Origin: Pisolithus tinctorius | Taxonomy: Eukaryota; Basidiomycota; Agaricomycetes; Boletales; Pisolithaceae | Direction: 5' to 3' | Length of the DNA stretch: 64,000 nucleotides | Assembly: GCA_024663395.1 (NCBI GenBank) | Contig: JANFAH010000003.1 | Location: forward strand, 3,100,001 to 3,164,000 | In this document: piece after piece, positions 36,401 to 48,551 of the stretch | How the letters are laid out: every line of letters begins with the position of its first letter | How positions within the stretch are numbered: position 1 is the first letter of the stretch | Made by a program: the position numbers and the translations under genes | Notes under the pieces: generated by a model | What the model was told of the DNA's origin: nothing | Database searches by the model: none | What the model saw: only the letters and a program-made list of their open reading frames with translations

Positions 36401-38267
36401 CGGCTAACATATAATATGATTCTCAATCTCCTGCGAGTCGAGACCTTGCGGGTAGAAGAGATGATCAAGCGCAGTTTCTCTGAGAATACGAGTCAACGAC
36501 AATTACCAGAAAATCAGAAAAAAATCTTAGAGGTGGGAGAGATAAGTCCCCCTGTTAGTGAACTACCTAACATATTTCTAAGCACGAGCGAACGCTTTCA
36601 TCGTTCCCTAAACTCGAGTGTGGCATCTGCTTGGAAGACATCGAAACCTACTACGACTCCTCGCAAGCGGTAGCTTCCCAAAACAACCGACTCCTGGAGA
36701 TGGTCTTAAAACATCCATCTAACCAGAGCATCCTGAACCCTGGGAGAGTAGTAATTATCAGGGATCAAGTGCGTTCGTATAATAATGTAATTTATAACAC
36801 TAAATGCAGCGGGACTTTCCAGCTTTTTTACCCATTCAAAATCGCTGTTTTATTAAGGCCCGACCTTCGTGAGAGATCTGCAGACAAGAAGTTCTTTGTA
36901 TTGGCCGTCGTAGATCAAAGAAGCAAAACTGGGAACTTCGGTGAGTGGAAATCATAACTGCAGTAACGGAGCTCATCAGTGCAATCTTCAGATGTGAAGG
37001 AAGACGTTCCTCCGAGATGGTGCTCGAATGCCCTTTCGCTTACAGTGGAAAATGCAACATACCGATTCGAAACGGTGCCGATAAGCAGTATTTCCTTGGT
37101 AACAAACAAGATAATCAAGGTAACTTCACAAAACACGTGACGTCGCCAGCCGGTTCTAACGGTTAGCCGAAGGTAGACGCTTCAGGAATCATTGAAGACC
37201 GCAAGAAATCCTCCATGCTTGAAACAGTGACTCTCTTGCAATCTACAGTCCAGGAATGGTTGTCTAGCGGTACAATTCCGGAGGTTCAATGGGGACGTGT
37301 GCGCCTGCTGGAATTTCAGGAAGCTCTACGAGAAAGGGATCAAATTTTGCGCGGTATCGAGAAGGTATCTTGCGTGCTTTGTGAGAACTTCGAAGATCAC
37401 GTGCGTTGCCCCTTCCGCGTCGGTGGCGCCGAACTCATTTCGCAGTATCTCGTCTTGCATAGAGCCAAAATCTTGGCTAAAAGCATTGCCGAACTGAAGG
37501 CCGAGATTTCGGAACAAAATTTAGAGCTTATCCCTGACTATGAGCAAAGGATTGCAGTGCTTAAAGAGCTCAATTTCATCGATGAAAATTCCACTGTCCA
37601 ACTGAAGGGGCGCGTGGCGTGTGAGGTATATTAGTTTTTGATCGGTTCTGCCGTACTTGATGATGATGACCAACCGCAGATAAATTCTGCCAACGAACTT
37701 ATTCTCACCGAGCTCATTCTCGAGAACACCCTTGGTAACTACGAGCCGGAGGAGGTCGTTGCACTTCTGTCTTGTTTTATTTTCCAGGAAAAAACGGATG
37801 TCGAACCGCTCGTTCCTCCTAAGCTGTCAGAGGGCTTAGAGGCCATCACAGCTATAGCTCAGAGAGTTCTGCGTGTCCAGGAACACTACCAAGTTCCAGC
37901 AGAGGATTCCAAATCCGGTTTTAAAATCGGATTGGTAGAAGTAGTGTATGAGTGGGCGAAGGGCATGGTGCGTAGCCGTTCGATGGTGCAGCTAACTGCT
38001 AAAGCATCTCTTCACAGCCATTTGATCAGATCATGGCACTGACAGATGTCCCTGAGGGCACCATCGTTAGGGTCATCACACGGTTAGATGAGACTTGCCG
38101 TGAGGTTAGAGACGCTGCCCGCGTTATAGGCGATGCAGAGCTGTTCAAGAAAATGGAGGAGGCGCAAGTGAAGATTAAGAGAGACAGTAAGTTGACGCAT
38201 TCCCAACTTCGCCGCAATTCTGACCCAGGTGCCCTCAGTTGTATTTGCCGCAAGCCTGTACTTCTAA
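33483..38267 (+). CDS. SKI2: Ski2-type RNA helicase of the Ski complex
   Basis: Ski2 is the DExH helicase that feeds mRNA into the cytoplasmic exosome with Ski3 and Ski8. About twenty small introns were traced and all could be placed in phase. N-terminus: [18 protein letters not shown] and a Ski3/8-binding-type region. Helicase core: [33 protein letters not shown], Walker [31 protein letters not shown] box [59 protein letters not shown] and motif [17 protein letters not shown]. An Arg/Gly-rich insertion follows [15 protein letters not shown] (about 35420-35610). The C-terminal DSHCT domain ends IVFAASLYF at 38267. An apparent frame break near 34390 vanishes when the donor at 34323 (GTGAGG) is used. 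Looks intact. Confidence 0.93.
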
Positions 38268-38556
38268 AGCACTTTGTTGTAGAAATTTGGTCCGATCGTC
38301 CGAGGATGCCAAGGCTTTTCCCGCGAAGGTCCTAAGGTTGAGCATTTTCGTACATCTGTTGTGGTCGCCGTGAGGATCCGCATGTGACTAGTCCATGATG
38401 GTACTAGTACATATACGAGAACCATATCAACATGCCCGATAGACAACACAACTCCTGCTCGACTTCCTTCCACCGTCTACACCTAGTTCGTTTTCTTGTA
38501 CATCCACCTGTAACCTACACCGCTACTGTAGTGATACCCAAGCAGGAGATTCGGCC

Positions 38557-40247
38557 ATGAGCGACACCATTTCCCCTGCAAAACTATCCTCCACGAGTAT
38601 TGTTCATGAAAGGCGGCGAGTCAACCCTGAGAACCTGGCACTTCGACTTGGACCCGACCTCGTACGCGACATGGAGGCGCTCATCGTTCCTGGGAACATT
38701 GCAATGCCTTCATTTGCGGTTCGAAAAGTGCTTCAAGAACGGTACAATGCCGACAGGCGCCATATTTACGACTACTTTCACAGCCGTGGTTTGCGGGTGG
38801 TGAGGAAAGAAAAGGTAAACAGCGGCGTAGAAACCCCTGTCTCTCAGTCACCAGTAGGTTCAACTGCACCCTACATGATGGTCTCCAATTTTTTTAATAT
38901 ACTTCTTGTTGCGTAGCACCACAGAATTCGTTTTTCGAGACTGCGCTCGCGTCCTCACCGCAATAATAAACCTACTGCGTTGCCGAATACTAGACGTCGA
39001 ACATCTCGTCGAATAACCAAGTCGAAGGCGGGACCTCGCGAGAATACCCCTATCAATTTTGGACGTACAAAACTTTCTTCCGCGCCGATCAACACTCAAC
39101 AAGAACAATCAACGTACAGTGGCGTCTCTCAGGAAGAGAAGTATGGAAGGTTTTCCGTGACATCGGACGCCAGTGATCTCATGTATCCACCCGGAGTTCA
39201 TGACTGTGATTTCGAAGTCGATGGACACATTCCTACCTTGGCACCCATTCAGCAAGAATGGAACGTAGCTTCGCTATACTCTACGAGCACCAACGGTGCC
39301 TTCCTCACGGATGCGAGATCACCTTGCAGCACAGAACGACAGACGATCTATGGGGAATTTTCTGACAGCCTCGGTCCTGTTTGTGGAATCCAGGAGTGCG
39401 TTGGAACTTATAGGCAGCACATGCAAGATCGCTCTCGGCTGTATTATGACTCTGTCCACTCCGCAGATAAGCCATCGCTCCCGGCAGATTTGAACCGGGC
39501 GCCCGCACTTGAAACCAACGATTTTAGATTCTGGGGATCTTCCAGCGATATCCTCGGATCCGAACAAAATTATCTCACACTCAAACACGATATCCAAAAG
39601 ACGATGGTGAAACAGCTCGAAGACAGATTAAACTACGAGTACCGCGTGCCACTGATTGGATCCGATCAATCTTTCGTGCAGACACTGGATGATCTGTTCC
39701 CTACCCCGCCAATAGATATGAGCCACATTATAGATTCACCGGTCGTTCGTTCTGGGCAATTCGCTGTCACTTTCCCGTTCCGTACTCTACCTGAGATCAA
39801 GCGCGAACTGCCGAGTGAGGACTGGCAAATACACGATCCATTCGGGTACCACACCAGGTCCTTATCTTATCTTTACGTCTAGCAATCAACTAAACATTTA
39901 CAATGAGCAGTGATATTCATGGCTTTACGACCCTTACAAACCAGCAGAGCGCAAATATACCTTTGCAGGCCGTGGAAATGGAGCGTTTTCAATCGACACC
40001 GAAATCCCTCACATCTTACGCCGACCATCACAGTATTACTCTTTCAAGTGCCAATAGCGGTAGTTCGACTTTAGAACGTCGCGTGCGCAGGTGCAAGGGT
40101 CCGTTTGACCAAACAGATGCACACTTCGTTACCTTCGGGCAGTGCAGGTCACCCCTCCGCGAACGGCATAGCATGCGAACCATGTCAGCCACGTCCCGTA
40201 GCGAGCCAAGAACACAAGCTACTGCGCCTGCGGGTGGCAGCATATAG
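38557..40247 (+). CDS. Unknown protein, possibly homeodomain-like
   Basis: Exon 1 begins MSDTISPAKLSSTSIVHERR and contains FAVRKVLQERYNADRRHIYD followed by YFHSRGLRV. The RRHIYDYFHSRG block resembles recognition helix 3 of an atypical homeodomain, and it is followed by basic residues. An intron of about 100 nt (38816-38916) leads to a very basic stretch (RRRTSRRITKSKAG) that may be a nuclear signal. The long second part is Ser/Asp-rich, with a helical segment at about 39580-39650. The frame stops at 39882; a plausible intron (about 39859-39906) would extend it to 40247 with another Ser/Arg-rich tail. DNA binding is a guess from the helix and basic patch; I do not know the family name. Confidence 0.55.
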
Positions 40248-40744
40248 ATTACTGTACTGGTCTTCATCCCGGTATCTTGGGTAGCTCATTTCCAAGCACA
40301 CCGCCCGTCGCCTGGTGCGACCAGCGCATGCTTGTGTACACAGCTGGATATTATATTCAGTATCACATCAAATCACGCAGGCACGGTATAGCCTGATCTC
40401 TCCGAGTCTCTATCAATCTCGCTGGCAAACCAGTCACGGCTGTTTTAGAAGCAAGAATCCAACGATGGACGTAATTTTCTATTTAGAAGCTGTTAGAGGG
40501 ATAATGTAGGGTCGATTTGTCATTTCTACAGTAGAAATTGTCGAGGAATACCATTGGAGTACCATTACTGTTATTTTGTAAACATACACGCAGCAGCCCT
40601 GGAGAGTACATAATATGTTGTGTTGCAGAACAAGTACAAATGCATGGTAAGTCCCTGGTTAGGGTATTTCAAGAAAGCCAAAAGCCGTACAGCCTCCGAC
40701 GGAAGCTGGTTGGAGGTGTGTTCGTCTGAAAATTAAATTACCGA
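40248..40744. other. Intergenic region, convergent 3' ends
   Basis: About 500 bp between the ends of two convergent genes. AT-rich; no gene supported. Confidence 0.4.
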
Positions 40745-41920
40745 TTAATGCCATCTTATCGCCATAGTCCTGCAATCGCGGGAGTACATAAACCCTTCCG
40801 CGGAATAGGTCGCGATAGATTGCGACATCGGTTGTTCTTGGGGAAGGCATAAACCTTGACACGCCCCTTCTGATGCGTCTTCATCATCATCGTAGCATTC
40901 AGGATCATCCAAAGACGCGCTGGGTGACGAGTTCTGGAGCTGATATCTGACAGCATCAGATACAGGCTGACACAACAAAGGAAGTGGCGAAAACGCCTCC
41001 GGGCGCTGGGATGATAAGGCTCCACAGCAGGAGTCAGATTTTGGACTGTTCTCGATCGCGCTGGACGTAAACTCGTCCAGGGGGATGGGTGGTATAGGGC
41101 GGATAGGCTGTGGCTGCATGATGGGTATTGGATGAGACATATTTGTACAAGTGATTGCGCTAGAATAGCAGAAAGGCTGGTGACGTGATGCCATAGCAGA
41201 TGGGCTCCCGATCGGAAGAGACGAAGTCCCGAGGTCGCTATAAATGTGCTGTGGGGGGTGTACATGTGGCGTGGCTGGAAACGCTTGGCTGGGATGCGAG
41301 AGCTGTTCTCTTTGGAACGCTTCATCAACGATCGAGTGATACGAGGTAGTTGGGTAACCGGGCGCCGACGCGGTCATTTTGCGGTCGGAAATGATGCGCA
41401 CGGATGAATAGGTGTCGCTGTGGTGGTGAGGATGGTGGGTAAACGATACTGCAGGTTCCGATTGATCGCCATGCGTAGAAGTTTTAATGGTCTGCCGTAC
41501 TGGTTGGCTAGCATGGGTTAATTCATTCGGATCTTCTTCAAGAATCATCATTGCGTCCTCAGCATCGACGCATTCGTCATATTCATCGTCATCGTCATAA
41601 TCAAATTCGTCAAAGTCTGGTTCTTCTGGTGCCACAGGGTCGGCGACGTCAAAGTGACTCAAGGCAGACAGGGGGGTGGGGATGGAATATGATGACGCAG
41701 ACGAGGGCGTGGCGACATCTGATGTCGTCCAGTGGGTCTCCTTGGGGTTCACCGTGGCCACAGCTCGAGACTTTGACGGCTGCTGTGGCGCACACCAAAA
41801 CGACGACCAGGAATTGAAGTTGGACTCAGAGGACATCTCTCCTTCAGCATAAGAGTACAACAACATTCCTGGTGACGATGAAGAGCTCCCAGGAGAGTGG
41901 GTGAATGCATGCATATGCAT
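40745..41920 (-). CDS. Unknown Ser/Pro-rich protein with an acidic patch, single exon
   Basis: A 391-residue intronless frame beginning MHMHAFTHSPGSSSSSPGML; an internal start at about 41866 (MLLYSYAEGEMSSESNFN) is also possible. Features: a tryptophan-containing SWSSFWCAP motif, a strongly acidic run (EEPDFDEFDYDDDDEYDE, about 41621-41568), His- and Pro-rich stretches (HPHHHS, PIPIMQPQPIRPIPPIPL) and a second acidic run near the C-terminus. It looks disordered, like a transcriptional regulator, but no domain is recognised. The codon pattern and lack of stops over 1.2 kb support a real gene. Confidence 0.6.
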   Translation of the reverse strand: MHMHAFTHSPGSSSSSPGMLLYSYAEGEMSSESNFNSWSSFWCAPQQPSKSRAVATVNPKETHWTTSDVATPSSASSYSIPTPLSALSHFDVADPVAPEEPDFDEFDYDDDDEYDECVDAEDAMMILEEDPNELTHASQPVRQTIKTSTHGDQSEPAVSFTHHPHHHSDTYSSVRIISDRKMTASAPGYPTTSYHSIVDEAFQREQLSHPSQAFPATPHVHPPQHIYSDLGTSSLPIGSPSAMASRHQPFCYSSAITCTNMSHPIPIMQPQPIRPIPPIPLDEFTSSAIENSPKSDSCCGALSSQRPEAFSPLPLLCQPVSDAVRYQLQNSSPSASLDDPECYDDDEDASEGACQGLCLPQEQPMSQSIATYSAEGFMYSRDCRTMAIRWH

Positions 41921-43310
41921 GGTGTCTGTTGGTGGTCAACGCGTTTCAGACTGGCAGCGGCGTAATATATGCAATGTGGTATTTCACCTTGGCTGTAAGG
42001 GGATACCCATTTACTGGAAGGATCCGTGGTGGACAGAGGCTGGGCAGCAAAGATCATGGAGTTGAAAGGGACGCCAATGAGCCAATTGGCGAATAAGACT
42101 AAGGTGGTACATATATCATTGGAAGGGACTAGCACGCACCGCATGACGGGGTAGATATATATGCGTGTACCTCCATCGTTGGCAGGTGACGGAGAAATTG
42201 CCCTCCAGAATCAGTGATGGGATTCATCAGGGCTGCGGCAGGACCTTTCCATTTATCAAATGCCCGTCACGGTCCGAATGGCAATTGAACAATGACTAGA
42301 GTTGCATGCCGCCAGTGGTATCTATAAGTATGCATGACACACGTTGCCGGCTTTTTACGAAGGGTGCCACCCCTTTGAATCGGTTCAAGAATGGAACCAT
42401 CCAGTATGTGTGCTTCTGCAGCGCCAAGATGGCGATATATCTGGTAAATCAGCGGTCAGAAGGCTGGAGACGGACATCGCCACCCTACTATTACCTGTCA
42501 CAAAGGATGGGATCTCATTGGATGTGGCGACCACAGTCCTGGCCACCAACAAGTGAAGGTGTCTAGGAAAGCATGCACCTGAGCCTCGTGTTGGCAGCGC
42601 CATCATCGAAAACCTTACTGACGGGACGCGGCGCCTATATGACGATGAGGTACACGGCCTTGTGACTTTTGACGTTTTTCCTCATTCCTATTCACATCGT
42701 GAGGCTGCGGGGAGTAGAAAAGGTGTCATGTTGCAGAGATTGGCAACGTACAGATCCCTGCAGCCGGCTGCAGGGACGCAGTCTGCCCCAGATCTCGCAT
42801 GCAGCGTAACCTATCCCCCCGTTATCGCGTGGAGTTCTTCCAAACACCCTCCTTGGAGCCGGAAGCCTGTGCCTTTAGATGTCCCAATACTACTAACTGC
42901 TGTCAGAGGCAGTGGCTGTAACAAAGGAACGTCTTCGTTGATGCTCGCCTTTTTGTGGCTTAGACTTTTTTTGATAGACGCGTTCATATCACTTTTCATG
43001 TCACCAAGTCAGCGGTGAAGGGTCCCACAACCATAGCTGCATCACTACGACAACACAAGGGTTGGTTGGCCGTGTGCGCTCGAAATGATTGCAAGTAAGA
43101 AAACGAATGGCGTGTGCGAAGAACAGACATGAGGCGTGCTACAGCAAGTATCACCCGAGGAACAGGGAAAATATACAACACTTGACTATTAGTAAAAAAA
43201 AATGGAGCCAACGGAGAGGCACGTCAAAAAATTATGCATCTCGCCAGAAAAGGGAGAGCACCGATTAGCAGGTTCCAGGAACCCCAGACCTTTGCATGGC
43301 ATCGAAACGT
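41921..43310. other. 1.4 kb region with no supported gene
   Basis: Overlapping open frames on the plus strand at 42306-42566 and 42344-42556 and at 42662-43018 do not join into a convincing model; the frame containing GDISGKSAVRRLETDIATLL reads somewhat protein-like but no family is recognised. It could hold a short unknown gene or a relic. Confidence 0.35.
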
Positions 43311-44166
43311 CTACTCGGCTACGGTAAGACCACTCATCGCTTTCTGAACGTCTCTGTCCAGTCCGTTCGAACTGGCACCGGAGCCACCATTCATGGTTGC
43401 ACCTCCGTTGAAGACACGCGGACCCAAGCCAGGGTGCCTTACACCGAGCGCAGCCCCCAGCATTCTTTTGCCAGGGTCACCGATCTTGGGAGGGCCCTCT
43501 GCGTGAAGAATAGCGGGATCTTCGGGTGGCATGGAAGAATTAATGAGATCATTCAGGGAGGGGTGGGAGGGAAGCGAAGGAAGCGTTGGTGAAGGTTCAC
43601 GCCCATTCATTCGATTAGGTGCATGCTCGGAGATGGTCGTGTTCAGCACGTGGCCGTTTTGGGCACCGTTCCGAAGACCGCTGCTACCGGACTGGCTATT
43701 GTTCGCGCTACGGGTTGGAAAGACGGAGATAGAGGCGGCGCGCATATTATGTGTGCGGGAAGGATTGCTATTGTGTAGACCGCGAGAGTTGACAGCCTGA
43801 ATGATGAGCTGAGCGTCCGGTGCGTCATACGGTCTTATGACGGCAACACAATTGGTTGTCATGATGGATGGAGGGAAGGCAAGCGTGTGGAGATAGGCAC
43901 GTTTAGCTGAAGACATGAAAAGTGCATGAGCAGGTGATAAATACAACTGCGTGGCGAGAATAGACGTGCTCACCGACAGAGGCGTCTTGGAAGACAATTA
44001 AAAGACTGGTGTCGTCCCTCCACTTGATCTTAAACCCCCCACCCATGTTTTCCCATTCTGCGAATGCGGTTTGGATGTCCTTTGTCTTGAGTTCTTTTGG
44101 GAAACCACTCAAGGAGAGGATGCGCGTGACTGCAGCAGAGAGACCCGAAGTGGAAGCTGAAGACAT
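43311..44166 (-). CDS. R3HCC1L-like protein with an RRM-type fold
   Basis: Exon 1 (from ATG 44166) encodes MSSASTSGLSAAVTRILSLS, GFPKELKTKDIQTAFAEWEN and GGFKIKWRDDTSLLIVFQDA. An intron of about 70 nt (GTGAGC donor at about 43976) joins it to AKRAYLHTLAFPPS. This pattern of beta strand, helix, FKIKW and LIVF followed by AKRAY is that of the RRM-like domain in R3H and coiled-coil proteins (human R3HCC1/R3HCC1L). The rest is Ser/Asn/Pro-rich with a conserved-looking end (KIGDPGKRMLGAALG, GLGPRVFNGG). Whether it binds RNA is not established. It is divergent from the SIKE-family gene. Confidence 0.68.
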
Positions 44167-44490
44167 GGATTCACGGGATTATATGGGTGCAGAAGAGAAG
44201 GGTGGGATGCTTGCAAATATTGAAACTGACGGTGGGTTGAAAAATGTAGACGCTTTGCCGAACCGAAACGTGGTGGAGAGCACAAAAAAAAAGGATGACA
44301 GCCGCCGACAGAATATAACTTGACGAATGAGCAGGATGCTAATATGTATTCCTCTGATTATTAAAAAGCGAGCGTCGAGTGGGATTTCTTGGGTGTTGTA
44401 CAGAGCCAGTACTGGGTTGGGTCTGACCCTTGTCTTCCTGTCCCATCAAATGATTGCCGAGGGCGGGTCTTGGGTTCACACGGTCCCACT
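44167..44490. promoter_or_regulatory. Divergent promoter R3HCC1L-like / SIKE-family gene
   Basis: 324 bp between divergent starts. It contains an A-run at about 44285-44292 and no clear TATA box. No gene. Confidence 0.45.
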
Positions 44491-45810
44491 ATGATGATCA
44501 TGGACAACGACGTCCTCCTCCGAGCCTGTCTCATCATACACGAACTCGCCGACTCCATCAACCAGAACCAAAAACTAACCAGCGCCATCAATGCCCGCGC
44601 AGCAGCACTCAAGGTTTGTCTTCTACCCTGTCAATCAGACGTACGCTACAATGATGCATGCAGGATCAGGCTGCGCAATCCATCTCAGGTTTCGCACTAA
44701 GACGTGTTAACACAGATATATCCAAGGGTACGTATGCTCTCCGTACCCCATCAGCTGTGCTCGGACACTACCCTGTCATCCCACAGAGTTTTTCGAGTCC
44801 GAGCTCGAGCGCACCAATGCCCAGCTCGTCGTTGAAAACCAGACGCTCCTGCACGAAAACAAGCAGCTCAGCATGCTCCTGAAAGAGCACGAGAACACCC
44901 TCGAAACTGTCATGTCCAAGTTCCGTCACCATGCTGTCCGTACACACTTTTTTTTTCTTTCTATTCGATGGCGTGCCCTGTTCTCATGCCACTGCCTTTT
45001 ACACAGTTGGCGGCGCAACACCACGAACAAACCCTGACACGCCACTACGAAACTTTACTCCTTGCTTGCGACTCCCAAAACCTGTACACGTCTCTGGCCA
45101 GCGAAACTCAGACCGCACATGGCCTCCAACGCCTCGCAGTCGCCCTCCGCTCCCTGTACCGTACTTTGATCGGCGAAGACCCCGAATCCTCTGACTCGGA
45201 GCCTTTGGACCTACACGCACTCATCGAATCTCTCTCCGATGAGTCTGCTACGCCTATCATCCAGGATGACTGGGCACTCGAACGCGAGACCGAGATCTCG
45301 CGATTGCGACAGGAGAACGAAGAGCTCCGCAAGATGCTCGGTATTGACCCGAACAGCCTCCAGGAAAAGGGTATCATGCTGGATATGGAGCGTGAGGGTG
45401 GTGAAATTGGAAGACTCTATGCAGCCCTCCGCTCTGACGCACCACGCAGGCGCAGCGAATCTATGTCGCCGCGAGGGTCCCGGTTTAGCGCGTGGGCCTC
45501 TGAGGAATCGTCTCGCGAGACTGCTCCATGGCAAGGGTGGGATACCAATCCAGGTCCACAGCATCAACAGCAACTGTCACACCCGCAACCACCACAGCAA
45601 CACCAAGCAGGGAATGCACCTCCACACCAACGTGCGATGGACCTTCAGCCTGGAATACGGATGCAGCAGCCTCGTCGTCCTCCTATGTTCGCCAGGGCAG
45701 CCGCACCAGCACCACCTGTCAGCGTGGGTCCGAATCGGAACATCCCACCCTCACAATGGTCACAACAGGCATGGTCGCCAGCAGGGTCGGCTTTGGATTT
45801 GAGTCGGTGA
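44491..45810 (+). CDS. SIKE/FGFR1OP2-family coiled-coil protein (STRIPAK-associated type)
   Basis: Four exons in phase: 44491-44613, 44664-44727, 44787-44935 and 45007-45810, 379 residues. The N-terminal 130 residues form the helical SIKE domain: [40 protein letters not shown], a [15 protein letters not shown] stretch and [21 protein letters not shown] second helical part reads [19 protein letters not shown]. The last 150 residues are Gln/Pro-rich and disordered. SIKE-family members in animals and fungi (for example SCI1 of Sordaria) belong to STRIPAK phosphatase-kinase complexes that control fusion and development; that role is by family, not shown here. The start could be the first (44491) or second in-frame ATG. 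Confidence 0.78.
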
Positions 45811-46284
45811 TCGATCGTGTTGTGGTTCCTTTATCTCTCACACGACTGTACTTTTACTGCACGATACCAATCTATTAACGCCAATTCATCATCCGAAGAT
45901 GATCAATCTGAGGTCGGACGATCGATTGCAGGTGTCTATGTAAGTGGGTCACGTCGAAAAAAAAAGGAATGCAAAGGTAAATTGGCGAGGAAAAGCGTAT
46001 GTGACTTCAGAAGCTATGTACGGGGGGTGGGTATCGCGGATAAAACATAATAGGAATACAACAAACTGCTTACCACTAAACCGACCTGCTAAAAGGAATG
46101 CGGGACGTGGTACATGTACAACAAACGGATAACAGTGGAAAGAAAGGGAACCAAAAAAGACACGAGTAGCATTAAAGAAGGAAATACGTCCATTATAGCC
46201 CGTTCCCGGTTAAAGTGGAGCCGGTGACATAGAATACCTTAACGATAATCCAAATCTAAACGCAGCCCATGACCGTGAGCAGGC
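45811..46284. other. Intergenic region, convergent 3' ends
   Basis: About 470 bp with an A-rich stretch at about 45957-45965. No gene supported. Confidence 0.4.
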
Positions 46285-48551
46285 TCAAGCGACCGCAAAG
46301 CGTACCTCACAGCCGAGCCCACTTCGTCCGCGACCCTCGAATGCGACGCCTAACATACGTTCCTTGCCACATCCAAGCCCACCTTCGCGCGCACGGCCCT
46401 CCCACTCCTTCCCGCGGGCACACATCAAATTCTGTAACGCCCGCAGCCGAAGGACGGTAGGGTTTGCGACAGGCCGGAGGCGATAAGCAAGCATCGTAGG
46501 TGGGGTACGAGGACGGAGTGGCGACGGGATGATGATGGCATCGGCGGTGGATAGCCGATTCTGCGACAGACCACCACAGCTTGGTGACCTTGGTGCAAGA
46601 TTGACAAGGGGGATAAAGAGGACAGGTTCGACAGGTGTTGCTGTAGTTGAATGATCCGGGGACACGAATCTCTTCACGTCCCCAGAGTATGCTCGATAAC
46701 CGGTCGGCCGTCGAGACTGGCGCGCAGGGTGCTGTGGAGACTTGTCATTGGCTGACACCGGTGGCCCAACTGTCAACAAGGCAGCGTAAACATGTCTAGG
46801 ATGAATGTGTCTTGCGGCTTCGACTAATCCGGCGACCGAACAGCTAACCCGGTGAAGAACGGATTGCCGCATTCGGCCAGATGAGCTCGCTGCCCTCTCT
46901 GCACTAACAACACCGTTACGGTTATCCCCGCTCGCCTGACGTTCGGATTGTAATGGCCTGGGAAGGGTCAGGGGACTCTCCTCGAGGGAAATAGGAATGA
47001 ATGAGCAACGCGGATAATGGTAGTCCCGCTGATTCTCATGAGTAGAGGGTAAGAGGACAGGCATGGAGCACTCGGATGGAGTGGCTACCTGCGTATCTGG
47101 GATAGTAACATCGGTGCACGAGGATCTCCAGCTGCCAAATGAAAACCACGAGTTCGATCGCGAAGATAACGGTGAGGACATCGACGTCAATGACTCAGAC
47201 GATGGGGGGGAGGGTATAGGTGCTGAGTCGCGAACGAAGGACTGCGAAAGATGTGCAGCACGTCTGCAAGGTGCGCTGGCGGCTTGCGCCTTCCGTCGGT
47301 CGCCTTTCCACTCCACAGGTTGCAATAGATTATCCAGCAACTGGGTACGCGCTGACGGTCTGTGTCGATGTCGTGTGTTATTGGATAGCGAGTCCAGTCC
47401 GGCGATACACCGAGCATCCTCGACTTGCTCAGATGCGTCCGGAGGGAAGAGCCTACCCTTCATACACTTGACGACCTCCTTGAAACACACCGTGGGTCTC
47501 GGCGAATCGGTGACGGCCTGTTTACCTGCCGCTTTAGGAGATCGAATGACTTGCCGGGTGGAGGTTGGGCCGGAGGGGTTGGTGGGTACCATGAAGCTGT
47601 ATTGAAATGGGGTTTCCTCTCGTGTAGGGTTCGAGTAAGAATATCTCTCTGCACGAGCCTGAAGCACCGAACTGTCAACGAAAATTCAGAGTAGAGGTTC
47701 GGAACTCGCACCCTTGAGTAGCGTTGTTGTCTTTGCGCGGCGCGTCTCCGCTCGTCCTCTGCAGCTGCGAGTTGTTGCTCTCGTCTTCGCATAGCGGCGA
47801 GCTTGTCCGCCTGTAAACGTTGTTTCTCTTCCTCCCACATTCTCTCGCACGCCTTTAATCGCATGGATCTCTGTGATTTCGCTGCCCACTCTCTTTGTTT
47901 GCGTTGGGTCTCCTCCATGGCTCTCCTATCTGCTTCCTCGAGAGCGAGGGGACCAGAAGGAACAAAGTAAACATCGAAGTCCTCGTCGCGGACCTCGTCT
48001 ATCCTAGGGTCGTCGTCAGAGGTGACTTCGATGCCTTTGAGTTTGAGGAGAAGGGTCTTGGCGAGTCGTATGTCATCCAACGCGTAAGCTACCTGAACCT
48101 GGTCCTCGAGTGTGGTGGGCGGCGATGGTGGGGAGTCATAAAGGTCGGAGGAAAGAGAAGCCGAGGAAGACGAGTCAGATGAGTGGGCGGCCGAACTATC
48201 CGGCATGGGAGATGGTGACCGTTCGAATACAATCGAGGGGGAAGAGGGGAGGGGAATGGTGATGGATGACTCAATGGCAGTGGGATGAGGTGGCGCACAC
48301 GCGTCACCCGCAGCGCTCGAGAATGGGACCGATTCCGATTGTAAAAGGAGACTGTTGGCCATTGTGTCCGGATGGGAGGAGGGTTGCGGCTGCTGCTGTT
48401 GCTGTTGCTCAAGTAGATGGGCTCTCCTTTCTTCGGAAGCCACTCTGGCCTTGGCAGCAGCAGAGATCTGGCGAGACCTTCCTCTGTGCTGCAGTGGAGG
48501 AGGACGGACATACCAACCACCCGAGGGTGGACGGAAGGAAGCGGTGAGCAT
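46285..48551 (-). CDS. Unknown basic protein with a charged coiled coil
   Basis: Two exons joined over an intron at about 47715-47656 (donor GTGCGA, acceptor TTCAG) that restores one frame: QQRYSR then ARAERYSYSNPTREETPFQY. The first exon starts MLTASFRPPSGGWYVRPPPL and has a poly-Gln run, a Ser/Pro-rich region, VAYALDDIRLAKTLLLKLKG and a long charged helix (EETQRKQREWAAKSQRSMRL and onward to the AAAEDERRRAAQRQQ end). The second exon is Arg/Ser/Pro-rich with an FSFGSWRSS segment, and ends in Arg/Gly-rich sequence. No family recognised. The start at 48551 is the first ATG of the long frame. Confidence 0.65.

Noticed and set aside
42306..43018. Overlapping plus-strand frames as a gene
   Set aside because: Two overlapping frames compete, no splice path joins them cleanly and no family is recognised, so it is listed only as an unsupported region.
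47063..47605. 180-codon open frame on the plus strand
   Set aside because: Antisense to the unknown coiled-coil gene, whose frame is longer and splice-supported.
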